Below are positions 39,957-50,100 of a DNA stretch of 64,000 nt, in pieces. A program made the position numbers and the translations under genes. Position 1 is the first letter of the stretch; the number at the start of each line of letters is the position of its first letter. Source of the stretch: Pseudoalteromonas sp. NC201 (lineage in GTDB: Bacteria; Pseudomonadota; Gammaproteobacteria; Enterobacterales; Alteromonadaceae); the NCBI RefSeq assembly GCF_002850255.1, contig NZ_CP022522.1, positions 112,545-176,544 on the forward strand, read 5' to 3'. Under the pieces are notes generated by a model. The model saw nothing but the letters and a program-made list of their open reading frames with translations. It did not search any database and was not told the DNA's origin.

Positions 39957-42265
39957 CATTAAGATTTGTTATTTTAGTATTTATTCCCCTCCTTATAATC
40001 ATCTCTTATTTTTACTTAGACGAGAGAGAAACTTTACCTCTGGATAATATCACATTAAGCGATAGCGCTTTGAGTAACAAAGTGAGTATCTCTAGAGATA
40101 AGTACGGAGTTCCAAATATAAGCGCGAAAAGTGATCATGATGCTTTTTTCGCTATGGGATATGTTCAAGCTCAAGATCGGCTTTGGCAAATGGAGTTACA
40201 GCGCCGACTAATTAAAGGTACTTTGAGTGAGGTCTTTGGAGCATCAACAATTGAGCGTGATAAATATATGCGTACTTTGGGGCTTGCTGATGCTGCAAAA
40301 GAGGCGCTAAAAAGTTTAGGGAAGCGGGAAAAAGGCATCTTAGTTGCCTTCTCTGAGGGAGTGAATGCGTATATCAGAGATTCTGAAAACCTACCAATTG
40401 AGTTTAGGGTTTTTGGTGTCGTTGCTTCAAATTGGTCTCCTGAAGATTCATTAATGGTAGGTAAGCTACTTTCTTACTCTCTGAGTTTTGCTGCTAATTA
40501 TGAACGGGCCAGAGTACAAGCTGCCGCTAAATTACCAGTGGACTATTTACACTCAATCTATCCAGAGCTTAATGATCAGCAATCTTTATCAGAGGATATA
40601 TCACGTGTCGCTAAATTGGATGAGACGTTAAGCCAGTTAGCGAGTATCGAAGAAGCTTTATTGCTAGAGCATGGGATTGGAGGCAAATTTGCCGGGAGTA
40701 ACGCTTGGGCAATTTCTGGGGAGTTAAGTGCTTCGGGCGATGCGATGTTGGCGAATGATCCTCATCTCTCTTTCCAAATGCCTTCATTATGGTATCGAGC
40801 GTCTTTGTTAGGCGGCGAAGTAAACGCATCAGGTATGACCATTCCAGGATTGCCTGTAATTGTATTTGGACATAATGCTCATATTGCTTGGGGCGGTACT
40901 AACATGCCCGCGGATACGCAAGATTTGGTCATAGTGGACCTTAATCGAGGAGGGAATTCTGCAGGAGAGAAAATTGTTCAAAGGGTAGAGGAGATCGCGG
41001 TTAAGGCTGACTTCCCAGCTCAATTTAGAAAAGCCCCAGAGACTATAAAACATACGGTTGCACAATCAAAATATGGGCCTATTCTAGATTATAGTGCTGG
41101 CGCGTCTCATGGGTATGCACTGAGATGGACAGCTTTAAATGACAGTGATACTTCTATTTCTGCCTTGATCGACCTGAATTATGCTTCTAATTGGGAAGAG
41201 TTCAGGAATGCGCTCCAGCTTCTTATCACGCCGACAATCAATTTTGTTTACGCAGATCGCCTAGGCAATATAGGCCTCAATAGCGCGGGTAAAGTTCCGC
41301 TTCGCAAAAAACATTCTGGAGCCATACCTGTTAATCAGTATGAGTTTGAATGGACTGGGTACATTCCTTGGGAAAGTATGCCAACGGAATTCAACCCTAA
41401 AAAAGGCTATATCATTAATGCCAACCAAAAACATGTCTCTGAGGATTATCCTTACTTCATTTCTATGGACTGGGCTCCTTCATATAGAGCGGAACGTATA
41501 GCATCTCTTATAGAAGGTGAGTTAAAGCGAGGACACAAACTTTCCATCGATACTTTCCGGAGTATTCAAGGTGATGTACTTGACTTAGGAGCGATAGATC
41601 TACTCAACCTTCTTAGAAATGACTATCCAAATCTGAAGCCTTTACTTGGTGAGCTACTACATTGGGACGGAGATTATAAATCTGACCCTGACGTTGGTGC
41701 TATATACCAAGTCATGATCAGAAATTTAAAAGTCAAATTATTCCATTCACAAAGTCTTGCTACACAATTTGGTGGCGGGCTAACCGCATCTAGTCTAACC
41801 GACAAACAGTTATTGCTCGCCTTACAAGACCATGAATTATGGTGTTCTGACACTTCAGAAAAATGTACAGATGAAATTAGGGATTCCTATCAAGCGACTT
41901 TAGTTGAACTTGAGCGTAAGTTTGGCGCTAGGCCGTGGTCATGGGGAGAGCTTGCGCCGAGAACTTTCGCGCATCAACCCTTTAGTGAAGCGGACTTTTC
42001 GAGACGAATTTTTGAGCGGCAGATCACTGGAGCTGGTTCATTAGATACCGTGAATGCCGCCGGTTATCGGTTTGATAGTGCTGATGGATATGAGCAGATA
42101 TTTGGTGCTGGGTTTCGCCAAATTATGGTGTCGAGTAAGCAGGAAGGGTTTAAGTCTTGGTACATCAATTCAACGGGTCAGTCCGGCAATATCATGAGCC
42201 CACACTATGATGACATGATCGACTTATATGAAAGTAATCAATTAGTTACTGAAACACCGCAATAA
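39917..42265 (+). CDS. Penicillin-amidase-family (Ntn) acylase, membrane-anchored, first gene of NRPS/PKS operon
   Basis: A 782-residue N-terminal-nucleophile hydrolase of the penicillin G acylase/PvdQ family, expected to cleave an amide-linked acyl group. A transmembrane helix (about 15-36) anchors it so that the catalytic part faces the periplasm. The family's start of the catalytic chain is seen: FAG-SNAWAISG with the nucleophile Ser261 after autoproteolysis. The substrate-pocket ANDPHLSFQMPSLWY and the conserved NANQKH (replacing the usual NNR/NAN) also occur. Beside a PvdE-like exporter, the likely role is deacylation of an exported precursor, as PvdQ does for pyoverdine. The ATG lacks a ribosome site; a GTG at 39935 has AAGGA upstream. 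Confidence 0.88.
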   Translation: MQGRSKVFSRESLALRFVILVFIPLLIIISYFYLDERETLPLDNITLSDSALSNKVSISRDKYGVPNISAKSDHDAFFAMGYVQAQDRLWQMELQRRLIKGTLSEVFGASTIERDKYMRTLGLADAAKEALKSLGKREKGILVAFSEGVNAYIRDSENLPIEFRVFGVVASNWSPEDSLMVGKLLSYSLSFAANYERARVQAAAKLPVDYLHSIYPELNDQQSLSEDISRVAKLDETLSQLASIEEALLLEHGIGGKFAGSNAWAISGELSASGDAMLANDPHLSFQMPSLWYRASLLGGEVNASGMTIPGLPVIVFGHNAHIAWGGTNMPADTQDLVIVDLNRGGNSAGEKIVQRVEEIAVKADFPAQFRKAPETIKHTVAQSKYGPILDYSAGASHGYALRWTALNDSDTSISALIDLNYASNWEEFRNALQLLITPTINFVYADRLGNIGLNSAGKVPLRKKHSGAIPVNQYEFEWTGYIPWESMPTEFNPKKGYIINANQKHVSEDYPYFISMDWAPSYRAERIASLIEGELKRGHKLSIDTFRSIQGDVLDLGAIDLLNLLRNDYPNLKPLLGELLHWDGDYKSDPDVGAIYQVMIRNLKVKLFHSQSLATQFGGGLTASSLTDKQLLLALQDHELWCSDTSEKCTDEIRDSYQATLVELERKFGARPWSWGELAPRTFAHQPFSEADFSRRIFERQITGAGSLDTVNAAGYRFDSADGYEQIFGAGFRQIMVSSKQEGFKSWYINSTGQSGNIMSPHYDDMIDLYESNQLVTETPQ

Positions 42266-42293
42266 ATATAATAATTAATAAAAAGGAATTGTA

Positions 42294-44024
42294 ATGAGGT
42301 TACTCTCCGAATTAGGAAAGACGGCGCCTAACTCTGTCTTTATTTCACTGTTGAGCGGCGCGATCGCAGGCCTTATCTACGCGTCGCTAGTTCCAGTTAT
42401 TCTAATCGCAATTGAAGAGTTTAGCTATGTATTAGACGGCACCGCAGATTTTGTTGAGGTGCTGGGCGTGCAAATAGCACATCCAAATTTAGCGCTGTTA
42501 TTTTTAGGTATTTGCGCTGCGATTTTTATTTTGCAATCAGTATCAATGATTGCATTACAAAAGTCAGCATTAATGCTTGCGAGTAATATCCGAAAAAGAT
42601 TGTTTGAAAAGATTCTAGGGGCTCCAATCGAGAACCTTGAGTCAGTTGGAACTTCTAAATTACTCGTTGTATTAAGTACAGATATCAGTCGAATTATGAT
42701 GGGGGCGCAAGCAGTTCCTGGTCTGTTAGTCAGTTCAGTTATTTTGTTAGGTGTATTTTTATATATCTACTTTTTAAGTATGGGGGCATTTCTATTTTTA
42801 TTGGTTTGTTTAGTTGTTTCAGTTATTACCTATCAAATTCCTATCATCTATTCCATGAGGTTTTTTAATAAATCAAGACAAGAAACAGATGAACTTCAAA
42901 AATCATTTCGCTCTTTACTAATGGGAGCGAAAGAGTTGAAAGTTAATAATGTTAAGCGAGAGTCATTTATTAAAAATGAGTTGCTTAAAGCTGAAAATGA
43001 AATGCGTGAAACACTTACTAAAACGTATAACTATACAATCTTTGCTGAAAACTATGGGATGCTATTAACCTATCTAATTATCGCCGTTTTGGTTTTCTCT
43101 TTTGTTAATTACTACTCGATTGGTCATGGTGAATTACTGGGTATAGTTATGGTTCTGCTATATATATCCGGCCCAATTCGATGGATATTGCAATCAATAG
43201 CTCCAATTTATAGAGCTAATGCGTCATATAATAAAGTAGATCTGATTCTTGCATCTTTGTCTAAGGAGGTAGAGAGTGAATTAACCCCGGTTAGTAACTG
43301 GGAAAAAGTAACTTTCGATAATACTTGCTTTTCTTATAAAAAATCTAATTTTGAAGTTGGCCCAATTTCTTTTAGTTGTAGACGCGGAGAAATAACTTTT
43401 ATTGTTGGAGGGAATGGCTCGGGTAAATCAACCTTCTGTAAGGTCGCTACACTTCATTATAGGGCAACATCAGGAAATATTATCTTTGATGATGTGAAAG
43501 TTGATGAAAGCAATATTGATAGTTATCGCCAGTCAATAAGTGTTATCTATAGTGATTATCACTTATTTGAAAAGCTGCATGGAATTGATTTAGAAAATAG
43601 TGATGTTATAGATGAAATTAATTATTGGTTAGTGAAGCTTAACCTCGATGAGAAGGTGTTTTTAGAAGGAGATGGATTCTCTACTTTAGAACTTTCAGAT
43701 GGTCAAAAAAGAAGGTTAGCATTAATAGCTAGTATTGTAGAAGATAAAGATTTTTATTTATTTGATGAATGGGCTGCAGATCAAGATCCTCAATTCAGAG
43801 AGATTTTTTACAAAGAAATCCTACCTATTTTAAAGTCAAGAAATAAGTTGATTATAGTTATAACTCATGATGATAGATATTATAACTTATCAGATCAGCT
43901 CGTTCATTTAGATAAAGGAGAGGTTCAGCTAAGTGCTTCAAGGTTAAATTATGGCGAGGCTAAGGCTGAAAAATCAAATTTTAAAAACTCAGAAAATAAT
44001 AAGGATAACGCATATGAGGTTTGA
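42294..44024 (+). CDS. Cyclic-peptide-type ABC exporter (PvdE/SyrD-like)
   Basis: A 576-residue permease-ATPase. Six membrane segments (about 15-300) are followed by the nucleotide-binding domain. The Walker A is VGGNGSGKST (near residue 371), the signature is ELSDGQKRRLAL, and the Walker B region is FYLFDEWAADQDPQFRE. That DEWAADQDP signature is characteristic of the SyrD/PvdE group, which exports NRPS peptides. AAGGAA precedes the ATG. The gene is strongly AT-rich. The NRPS gene starts 11 bases before its stop, so they are coupled. It should move the acylated product precursor to the periplasm, where the acylase is. Confidence 0.9.
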   Translation: MRLLSELGKTAPNSVFISLLSGAIAGLIYASLVPVILIAIEEFSYVLDGTADFVEVLGVQIAHPNLALLFLGICAAIFILQSVSMIALQKSALMLASNIRKRLFEKILGAPIENLESVGTSKLLVVLSTDISRIMMGAQAVPGLLVSSVILLGVFLYIYFLSMGAFLFLLVCLVVSVITYQIPIIYSMRFFNKSRQETDELQKSFRSLLMGAKELKVNNVKRESFIKNELLKAENEMRETLTKTYNYTIFAENYGMLLTYLIIAVLVFSFVNYYSIGHGELLGIVMVLLYISGPIRWILQSIAPIYRANASYNKVDLILASLSKEVESELTPVSNWEKVTFDNTCFSYKKSNFEVGPISFSCRRGEITFIVGGNGSGKSTFCKVATLHYRATSGNIIFDDVKVDESNIDSYRQSISVIYSDYHLFEKLHGIDLENSDVIDEINYWLVKLNLDEKVFLEGDGFSTLELSDGQKRRLALIASIVEDKDFYLFDEWAADQDPQFREIFYKEILPILKSRNKLIIVITHDDRYYNLSDQLVHLDKGEVQLSASRLNYGEAKAEKSNFKNSENNKDNAYEV

Positions 44025-47000
44025 TTTTTCTCTAGCGCAGAAGGATGTTTACTTCGATCAGCTACATTGTATTGGTAATGCTAAATATAATATTGGTGGA
44101 TATGTTGATATAAGCTCGGCAAATGTCACATCTTTATTAGAAGCAAGTGATCAGGTTATAGCAAGTAACCCTATGTTTAGTTTGACTATTGAGCATGAGC
44201 ATGATGGTCCCAAAGCAAGATTTGATAACGCTTTACATATTAAGTCTACGGTGGTTGATTATAGAGACGCTATTGAACCGATTAAGTCAGCGCAGGAGCT
44301 TGTGAAAGAAATATTTTCTCAGCCCTTTGATCTTAAGGGAAGATGCCTCTACAAAACTTATATCATTCAACTGACAGATCAAAGGATCTGGTTTGTAGGT
44401 GTAGCGCATCATTTGCTGATTGATGGCTGGGGGTTTGCGCTATGGGCTGAGGCACTTTCAAAAGCTTATGAATCAAAAGAATATCAGGTTAATGAGCACG
44501 CGCAGCAAAACTATTTTGAACAAGACTCAGTATACTTGGAGTCAGAACGGTATCAGAAAGATAAGGAATTTTGGAAGTCTTACTTGCATTGTTCTAAAAG
44601 GAATATACTTGTTCCAAATAGGAAATTGGAATCGAAAAACTCAAGTGAGAGAGTTGTTTTTTCAGTAGCGCGAGATAAGTATGAAAGCTTATTTTCAAAC
44701 AAAGGGTTTCTAGCTAAGTCCCCTGGTACTGTATTTTTGTCTCTTGTTTTTATAATGTTCTCTAGACTATATAGAGAGCGTAATTTTAATGTAGGGTTAC
44801 CAGCTCACAATCGAAAATCAGCGAAACAAAAGAATGATATAGCTCTATATACAAGTGTTAGCCCTATATCGCTAGCTTATACATCAGACACCTCATTTGA
44901 TCAGTTTCTTAGCTATGTAGCTTCTGAGCAAAAAAAAATATATCGACATCAGAAATACCCAATTGGTCATATTGTTTCTGATATGGGCCCTGAAGCAAGA
45001 AGTGGTCTCTATGATGTGTGTGTGAACTTCTTAAAATTAAATAATAGTTGTCGCTTTGCTAAAGCGCATGCATCTTACCATTATATCGAAAACCCTTTCC
45101 AAACTACTCCTTTTAACTTAACCATTTGGGACAATGGAGAAGTGCAGCCTGTTGAACTACAGGTGGATTATCACATGGGGTACTTTTCAAAAGAGGAAAT
45201 TGCACAGCTTTTAGAAATACTTTTTTCTCTTCTAGAACAAGTTTCAAATAATCCAGAGGTAAAACTCTCTGAATTAATGCTTACATCTGAGAAAAATAAA
45301 TCGTTATCTCTGTCCGACACTGGACTTGATGAGGAAATACAACCATTTATTACCTTATTTTTGGAGCAAGTGCGGAAATCTCCGAATACCGTAGCTGTGT
45401 CGTGTCAAAACAGAGAACTTACTTATGAAGCCTTAGATCTTTCTTCAACGCGGCTTGCATTGAGATTCAAGGAAATCGGGGTCAAAGCCGGTGATCTCGT
45501 AGGGCTAATGCTTCATCGCTCAGAAAGAATGGTGGAAGCGATTGTAGCGCTGAGTAAAATTGGAGCTGGTTTTGTGCCGATGGATCCGAGCTATCCAGTT
45601 AGCCGCCTAAAGCATATGGCACATGACAGTAATATTTCATTGCTTGTCATCGATAGTGATTTCTCTGAGTTAGCATTTGAGCTAACAGATAAGATTTATA
45701 TTGTAGAGTCACTTTGTGAAAATACCGCTGTTGAAATTGGCTCGACTACCGTAGCCAAAAACGATAGCACTGCTTATGTTATATATACCTCGGGCTCTAC
45801 AGGTACGCCAAAAGGCGTTGAAATTTCGAATCTATCTTTAGCTAACTTTTTGCTCTCAATGAGGAAAAAACCAGGAATCAGCCATGGAGATAGATTATTA
45901 GCCGTCACTCCATTTAGTTTTGATATATCTATTTTAGAACTATTACTTCCGTTAATAAGTGGAGCGACGGTCAAAGTATTTCCTTCACGTATAACCCATG
46001 ATCTGCAAGGTTTGGTTGATGAAATTAACAAACCTGATACCAGCATCGTACAGATGACTCCTAGCGCATGGAAGTTGGTATTAGCTTCTGGCTGGCAAGG
46101 TAAACCTAGCTTAAAGGCGCTTGTGGGAGGAGAAGCTCTGCCACAGCATTTAGCAACTGAGCTAACAAGCAAGGTTGATGCGCTTTGGAATATGTATGGG
46201 CCAACTGAAACAACAATTTGGTCAAGCTGTATCCGAGTGGAAGAGAGTTGGAGTGTAAATTCAATAGGCCATCCAATCGCTAATACACAGATGGCAATTC
46301 TAGATAGCCAGCATAGCTTCATGCCTGTGGGTTGGACGGGTGAGTTATACATCAGTGGTAAGGGGTTGGCAAAAGGCTACTTTAATCAACCTGAGCTAAC
46401 TGCTAGTCGCTTCATTAGTTGTAATGGAGAGCGTTGGTATAATACGGGAGATTTAGCGAAAATACAGGCAGATGGTAGTGTTGAATTTGTAGGACGAATA
46501 GATACTCAAGTTAAATTCCAAGGGTACAGAATAGAACTAGGTGAAATAGAGTCAATACTGAAAAAGTTACCGAATATCTCTGACGCAGTTGTTCTAATCA
46601 AGACATCTGACTCTGGTCATCAGTGTTTATGTGCTTACTATATCTCTGAAAATGATGAGTTATCCTCTGAACATTTGAGAGCCGCCGCTTCTGAATACCT
46701 TCCATTACATATGCTTCCAAGCCATTGGCAAGCACTTAAAGCGTTTCCTTTAACACCAAGTGGCAAACTAGATAGTAAGTCGCTTTCACTACCTTCGAGT
46801 TTTGCACAAGTAAGCACAACTGAAAATGAAGATCGTTTGATACAGGAGCTGGCAGCCGTTATTTGCCATCACCTTCAGATACCTCACCTTGATGCAGAGA
46901 CAAACTTTTTTGATGCAGGAGCAAGATCCCAAGAAATGGTTGAGCTTGTGCCAAAGTTGAATGAAGCATTGAGTTTGTCACTAACTGTTGTCGATATGTT

Positions 47001-47151
47001 TAGTTATCCCTCACTTAACGCGCTGGCTCAAGTCATTGATGCCTCTGCGACCCGCAACTCCGAGGCAAAAAGCCGAACAGAGCAACTTCAATCAGGCAAA
47101 TCAAGGCTTCAAAGAAGATTGAATACAAGGAAACAAGTCAATGAGTACTAA
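44014..47151 (+). CDS. NRPS initiation module, C-A-T, predicted glycine
   Basis: A 1045-residue non-ribosomal peptide synthetase. A condensation domain (about 1-420; HHLLIDGWG with His132/His133) opens the assembly line, which in lipopeptide systems means N-acylation of the first residue. An adenylation domain (about 440-880; YTSGSTGTPKG near 591) has specificity residues D-I-L-Q-L-G-M-I-W with Lys, the known glycine code. A carrier domain has Ser972 in DAGARS. The last 50 residues are basic (GKSRLQRRLNTRK), probably a docking tail for the PKS. The ATG at 44014 follows AAGGA. It overlaps the exporter gene and the PKS gene by 11 bases each. Confidence 0.95.
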   Translation: MRFDFSLAQKDVYFDQLHCIGNAKYNIGGYVDISSANVTSLLEASDQVIASNPMFSLTIEHEHDGPKARFDNALHIKSTVVDYRDAIEPIKSAQELVKEIFSQPFDLKGRCLYKTYIIQLTDQRIWFVGVAHHLLIDGWGFALWAEALSKAYESKEYQVNEHAQQNYFEQDSVYLESERYQKDKEFWKSYLHCSKRNILVPNRKLESKNSSERVVFSVARDKYESLFSNKGFLAKSPGTVFLSLVFIMFSRLYRERNFNVGLPAHNRKSAKQKNDIALYTSVSPISLAYTSDTSFDQFLSYVASEQKKIYRHQKYPIGHIVSDMGPEARSGLYDVCVNFLKLNNSCRFAKAHASYHYIENPFQTTPFNLTIWDNGEVQPVELQVDYHMGYFSKEEIAQLLEILFSLLEQVSNNPEVKLSELMLTSEKNKSLSLSDTGLDEEIQPFITLFLEQVRKSPNTVAVSCQNRELTYEALDLSSTRLALRFKEIGVKAGDLVGLMLHRSERMVEAIVALSKIGAGFVPMDPSYPVSRLKHMAHDSNISLLVIDSDFSELAFELTDKIYIVESLCENTAVEIGSTTVAKNDSTAYVIYTSGSTGTPKGVEISNLSLANFLLSMRKKPGISHGDRLLAVTPFSFDISILELLLPLISGATVKVFPSRITHDLQGLVDEINKPDTSIVQMTPSAWKLVLASGWQGKPSLKALVGGEALPQHLATELTSKVDALWNMYGPTETTIWSSCIRVEESWSVNSIGHPIANTQMAILDSQHSFMPVGWTGELYISGKGLAKGYFNQPELTASRFISCNGERWYNTGDLAKIQADGSVEFVGRIDTQVKFQGYRIELGEIESILKKLPNISDAVVLIKTSDSGHQCLCAYYISENDELSSEHLRAAASEYLPLHMLPSHWQALKAFPLTPSGKLDSKSLSLPSSFAQVSTTENEDRLIQELAAVICHHLQIPHLDAETNFFDAGARSQEMVELVPKLNEALSLSLTVVDMFSYPSLNALAQVIDASATRNSEAKSRTEQLQSGKSRLQRRLNTRKQVNEY

Positions 47152-50100
47152 TCAAAATTATCATGGTGCTGAAATCGCAGTCATAGGTATGTCTTCGCGA
47201 TTCCCCAAAGTGAACTCGACACAAGAGTTTTGGCAATTGTTGCGAGAAGGCCGGTGTGGATTGTCAACATTCTCTTCTGAAGAGTTAGAGCGTGCAGGTG
47301 TGGATAGTGAGCTGATATCGCAAGACTCTTATGTTCCAGTTAAGGGGATTGTGGAAAATGCGATGGCCTTCGACGCAGAGTTTTTTGGATATAGTGAGCG
47401 TGAAGCTATTTTAATGGATCCTCAATTGAGGCTCTATCATGAGACTGCTTGGCAAGCTCTTGAAGATGCTGGTTGTGGGAGAGAGACGTTAAATGAGAGG
47501 TTGCTGGGCGTTTTTGGTGGAGCTTCAGCAAACCCATTATGGACAGCTCAATTTAGCCAAGCCGCTTCTGAAGGTGGTGCACAAGCTTACGAGATAATTA
47601 ATCTCGTTAGTCGAGACTTTTTTAATACTCGTTTGGCATACAAGTTCAATCTAAATGGTCCAGCTGTGACTGTACAGTCAGCTTGTTCAACAGGCTTAGT
47701 TGCAATTCACCAAGCTTGTCAAAGTCTGTTAAGTGGGGATAGTGATATTGCGTTAGCTGGAGCTGTTTCATTATCTACCAACCCAGCTTTAGTTGAACCA
47801 GATATACAAGGATATGTTTATCAAGAGGGAATGATCCTCGCTCCTGATGGTCAATGTAGGCCATTCGATGAAAGTGCTCAGGGGACGGTCTTGAGTGATG
47901 GAGTCGGGTTTGTCGTTTTAAAGCGACTACATGATGCAATTACCGATGGTGATCAAATTCATGCTGTTATTAAAGGTTCAGCAATTAATAACGATGGTAA
48001 TAATAAAGTAGGATATACCGCACCAAGTGTTGCAGGCCAGCGAGATGTGTTAAGTACAGCACTACAGATTGCTGGTGTTGAGCCACAAGGCATCGGTTAC
48101 ATTGAAACTCATGGAACAGGAACAAAGCTGGGAGACCCTATAGAGGTGCAGGCTTTGAACCAAGTATATGGCGTTAATAGATCAACGCCTTGTTTAATTG
48201 GCTCAGTAAAAAGCAACTTTGGCCATTTAGATACCGCAGCAGGTATCGCTGGGTTTATTAAGGCGGTACTCGCTATAAAGCATGGCGGGATTCCAGCAAG
48301 CTTGCATTACAAGGATGCAAATCAGAAGTGCCAGTTTTCTGAATCTGGGCTAATGGTATCGGATCACTTCCAGCAATGGCCATCAGCAGGGGTAAAACGT
48401 GCCGGCGTCAGCTCGTTTGGGATTGGTGGAACAAACGCGCATATTATTTTAGAAGAGTATCGAAAACCCGCAATGGAATCAGTGCAACAAAGTGCTGCCT
48501 TTATTCCTGTTACTGGTCATTCTAAAGAGAGTCTACAACGTAACTTAGCCGCAATGCAGAGCTGGTTGCGGTCAAATACTAACGATTCACTATCTGCTGC
48601 TTATACTATGTTATTTAAGCGTTCAAAGCAGAGTATTAAGTCTGCACTTGTTCATGATGCCGACAATCAATACATAGCGACAGCGTTTAATAAGGAGCTG
48701 CACCCTGAATCACTGGTATTCATGTTTAGTGGTCAAGGCTCTCAATACTCTAAGATGGCACAATGGCTATATAAGAATGATACAAAATTTAGAGAAGTAG
48801 CAGCGTTATGCTCTACACACATAGATGAGCTCACAGGTGTTAATGTATGCGAATTACTTTGGGGAAATACTGAGCAGATAGCAAGTGACGAACAGTTACG
48901 AGCAACAAAACTTGCGCAACTTACACTGTTCACCGTTGAGTTTGCAATTGCTCAAAGTCTAATTGATAAAGGGTATCGGCCTAGTGCGTTAATTGGGCAT
49001 AGTCTTGGTGAGTATGTTGCTGCGACAGTTGCTGGGGTATTCAGCCTTCAAGACGCGATAAAGGTTATTAGCGCTAGAGCCCAAATTATGTCTCGTGCTA
49101 CGCCGGGGAAAATGATTGCAGTGAATGGCAGTTGGACTCAGTTTGACACCTCAAAGTGGTCGAATGTATCAATTGCGACTATTAATTCTGAAAAGAACTA
49201 TGTTGTTGCTGGAGCAGTCCAGGATATTGAGATATTTATTTCAGATGCACGAAGCAATGGATTAGAAACTACAGAGCTCAGTACATCAAGTGCATTTCAC
49301 TCTTCATTAATGGATCCACTGTTAAGTGACTTTGAAGCTGAGTTCAAAGGGATTCAACTGAATACTCCCAACATGCCGATTATCTCAAATGTAACAGGTG
49401 ATTGGGCAGGTGAGCAGGAACTATGTGATGCCTCTTATTGGGTTAAGCACTTGCGTCATACGGTTCAATTTCACAAAGGTATCAGCACGCTGTTGTCAGG
49501 ACCAAGTCGAGCTTTTGTTGAAGTTGGTCCAGGTAATACGCTAGCCAACATTGTGTCACGCCATGGGCAATTAGAAAGTCAGAGTTTAGTCCTGCATACC
49601 ACCCGCGCAAAAAGAAACGAAAAGAATGAACATACAGCATTCAATAAGTGTTTAGGGCAGCTTTATACGCTTGATATTGAACCTGATTGGAGCAGGGTAC
49701 TTCAAGGTTTTAACAAGATCGCCGACCTTCCTCCTTATCAATTTGATAGCAAAGTTTATAAAACTCAGTTTTCAGGTTTTAGAGAAACGGCAGAAGAGGA
49801 TGTTGAAGGATTTTATAAGCAACAGTGGAGTAAACAAGCGCTATCACTCCTATCACAGGATAGTGACAATAAAGGTAATATACTCGTTCTCGATGATAAC
49901 AGTCATTTTTCCCAAAATATTATCAAGCAGTTAGAGTTGGAAACAGCAAGCACAATAACGACTGTTAGGGTTGGAGAAGTATTTAAGCGAGAGGATGAAA
50001 ACCGCTACATTATGAGAGCGGAAATATTTGAAGATTATGAAAAGCTAGTTGCGGAATTAACGCGGTTAGTGACATTACCGACAAAAATTATCTCATTTTG

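Noticed and set aside
49280..49310. Methylmalonyl specificity of the first PKS AT
   Set aside because: The motif is SAFH, close to malonyl-type HAFH, not YASH.
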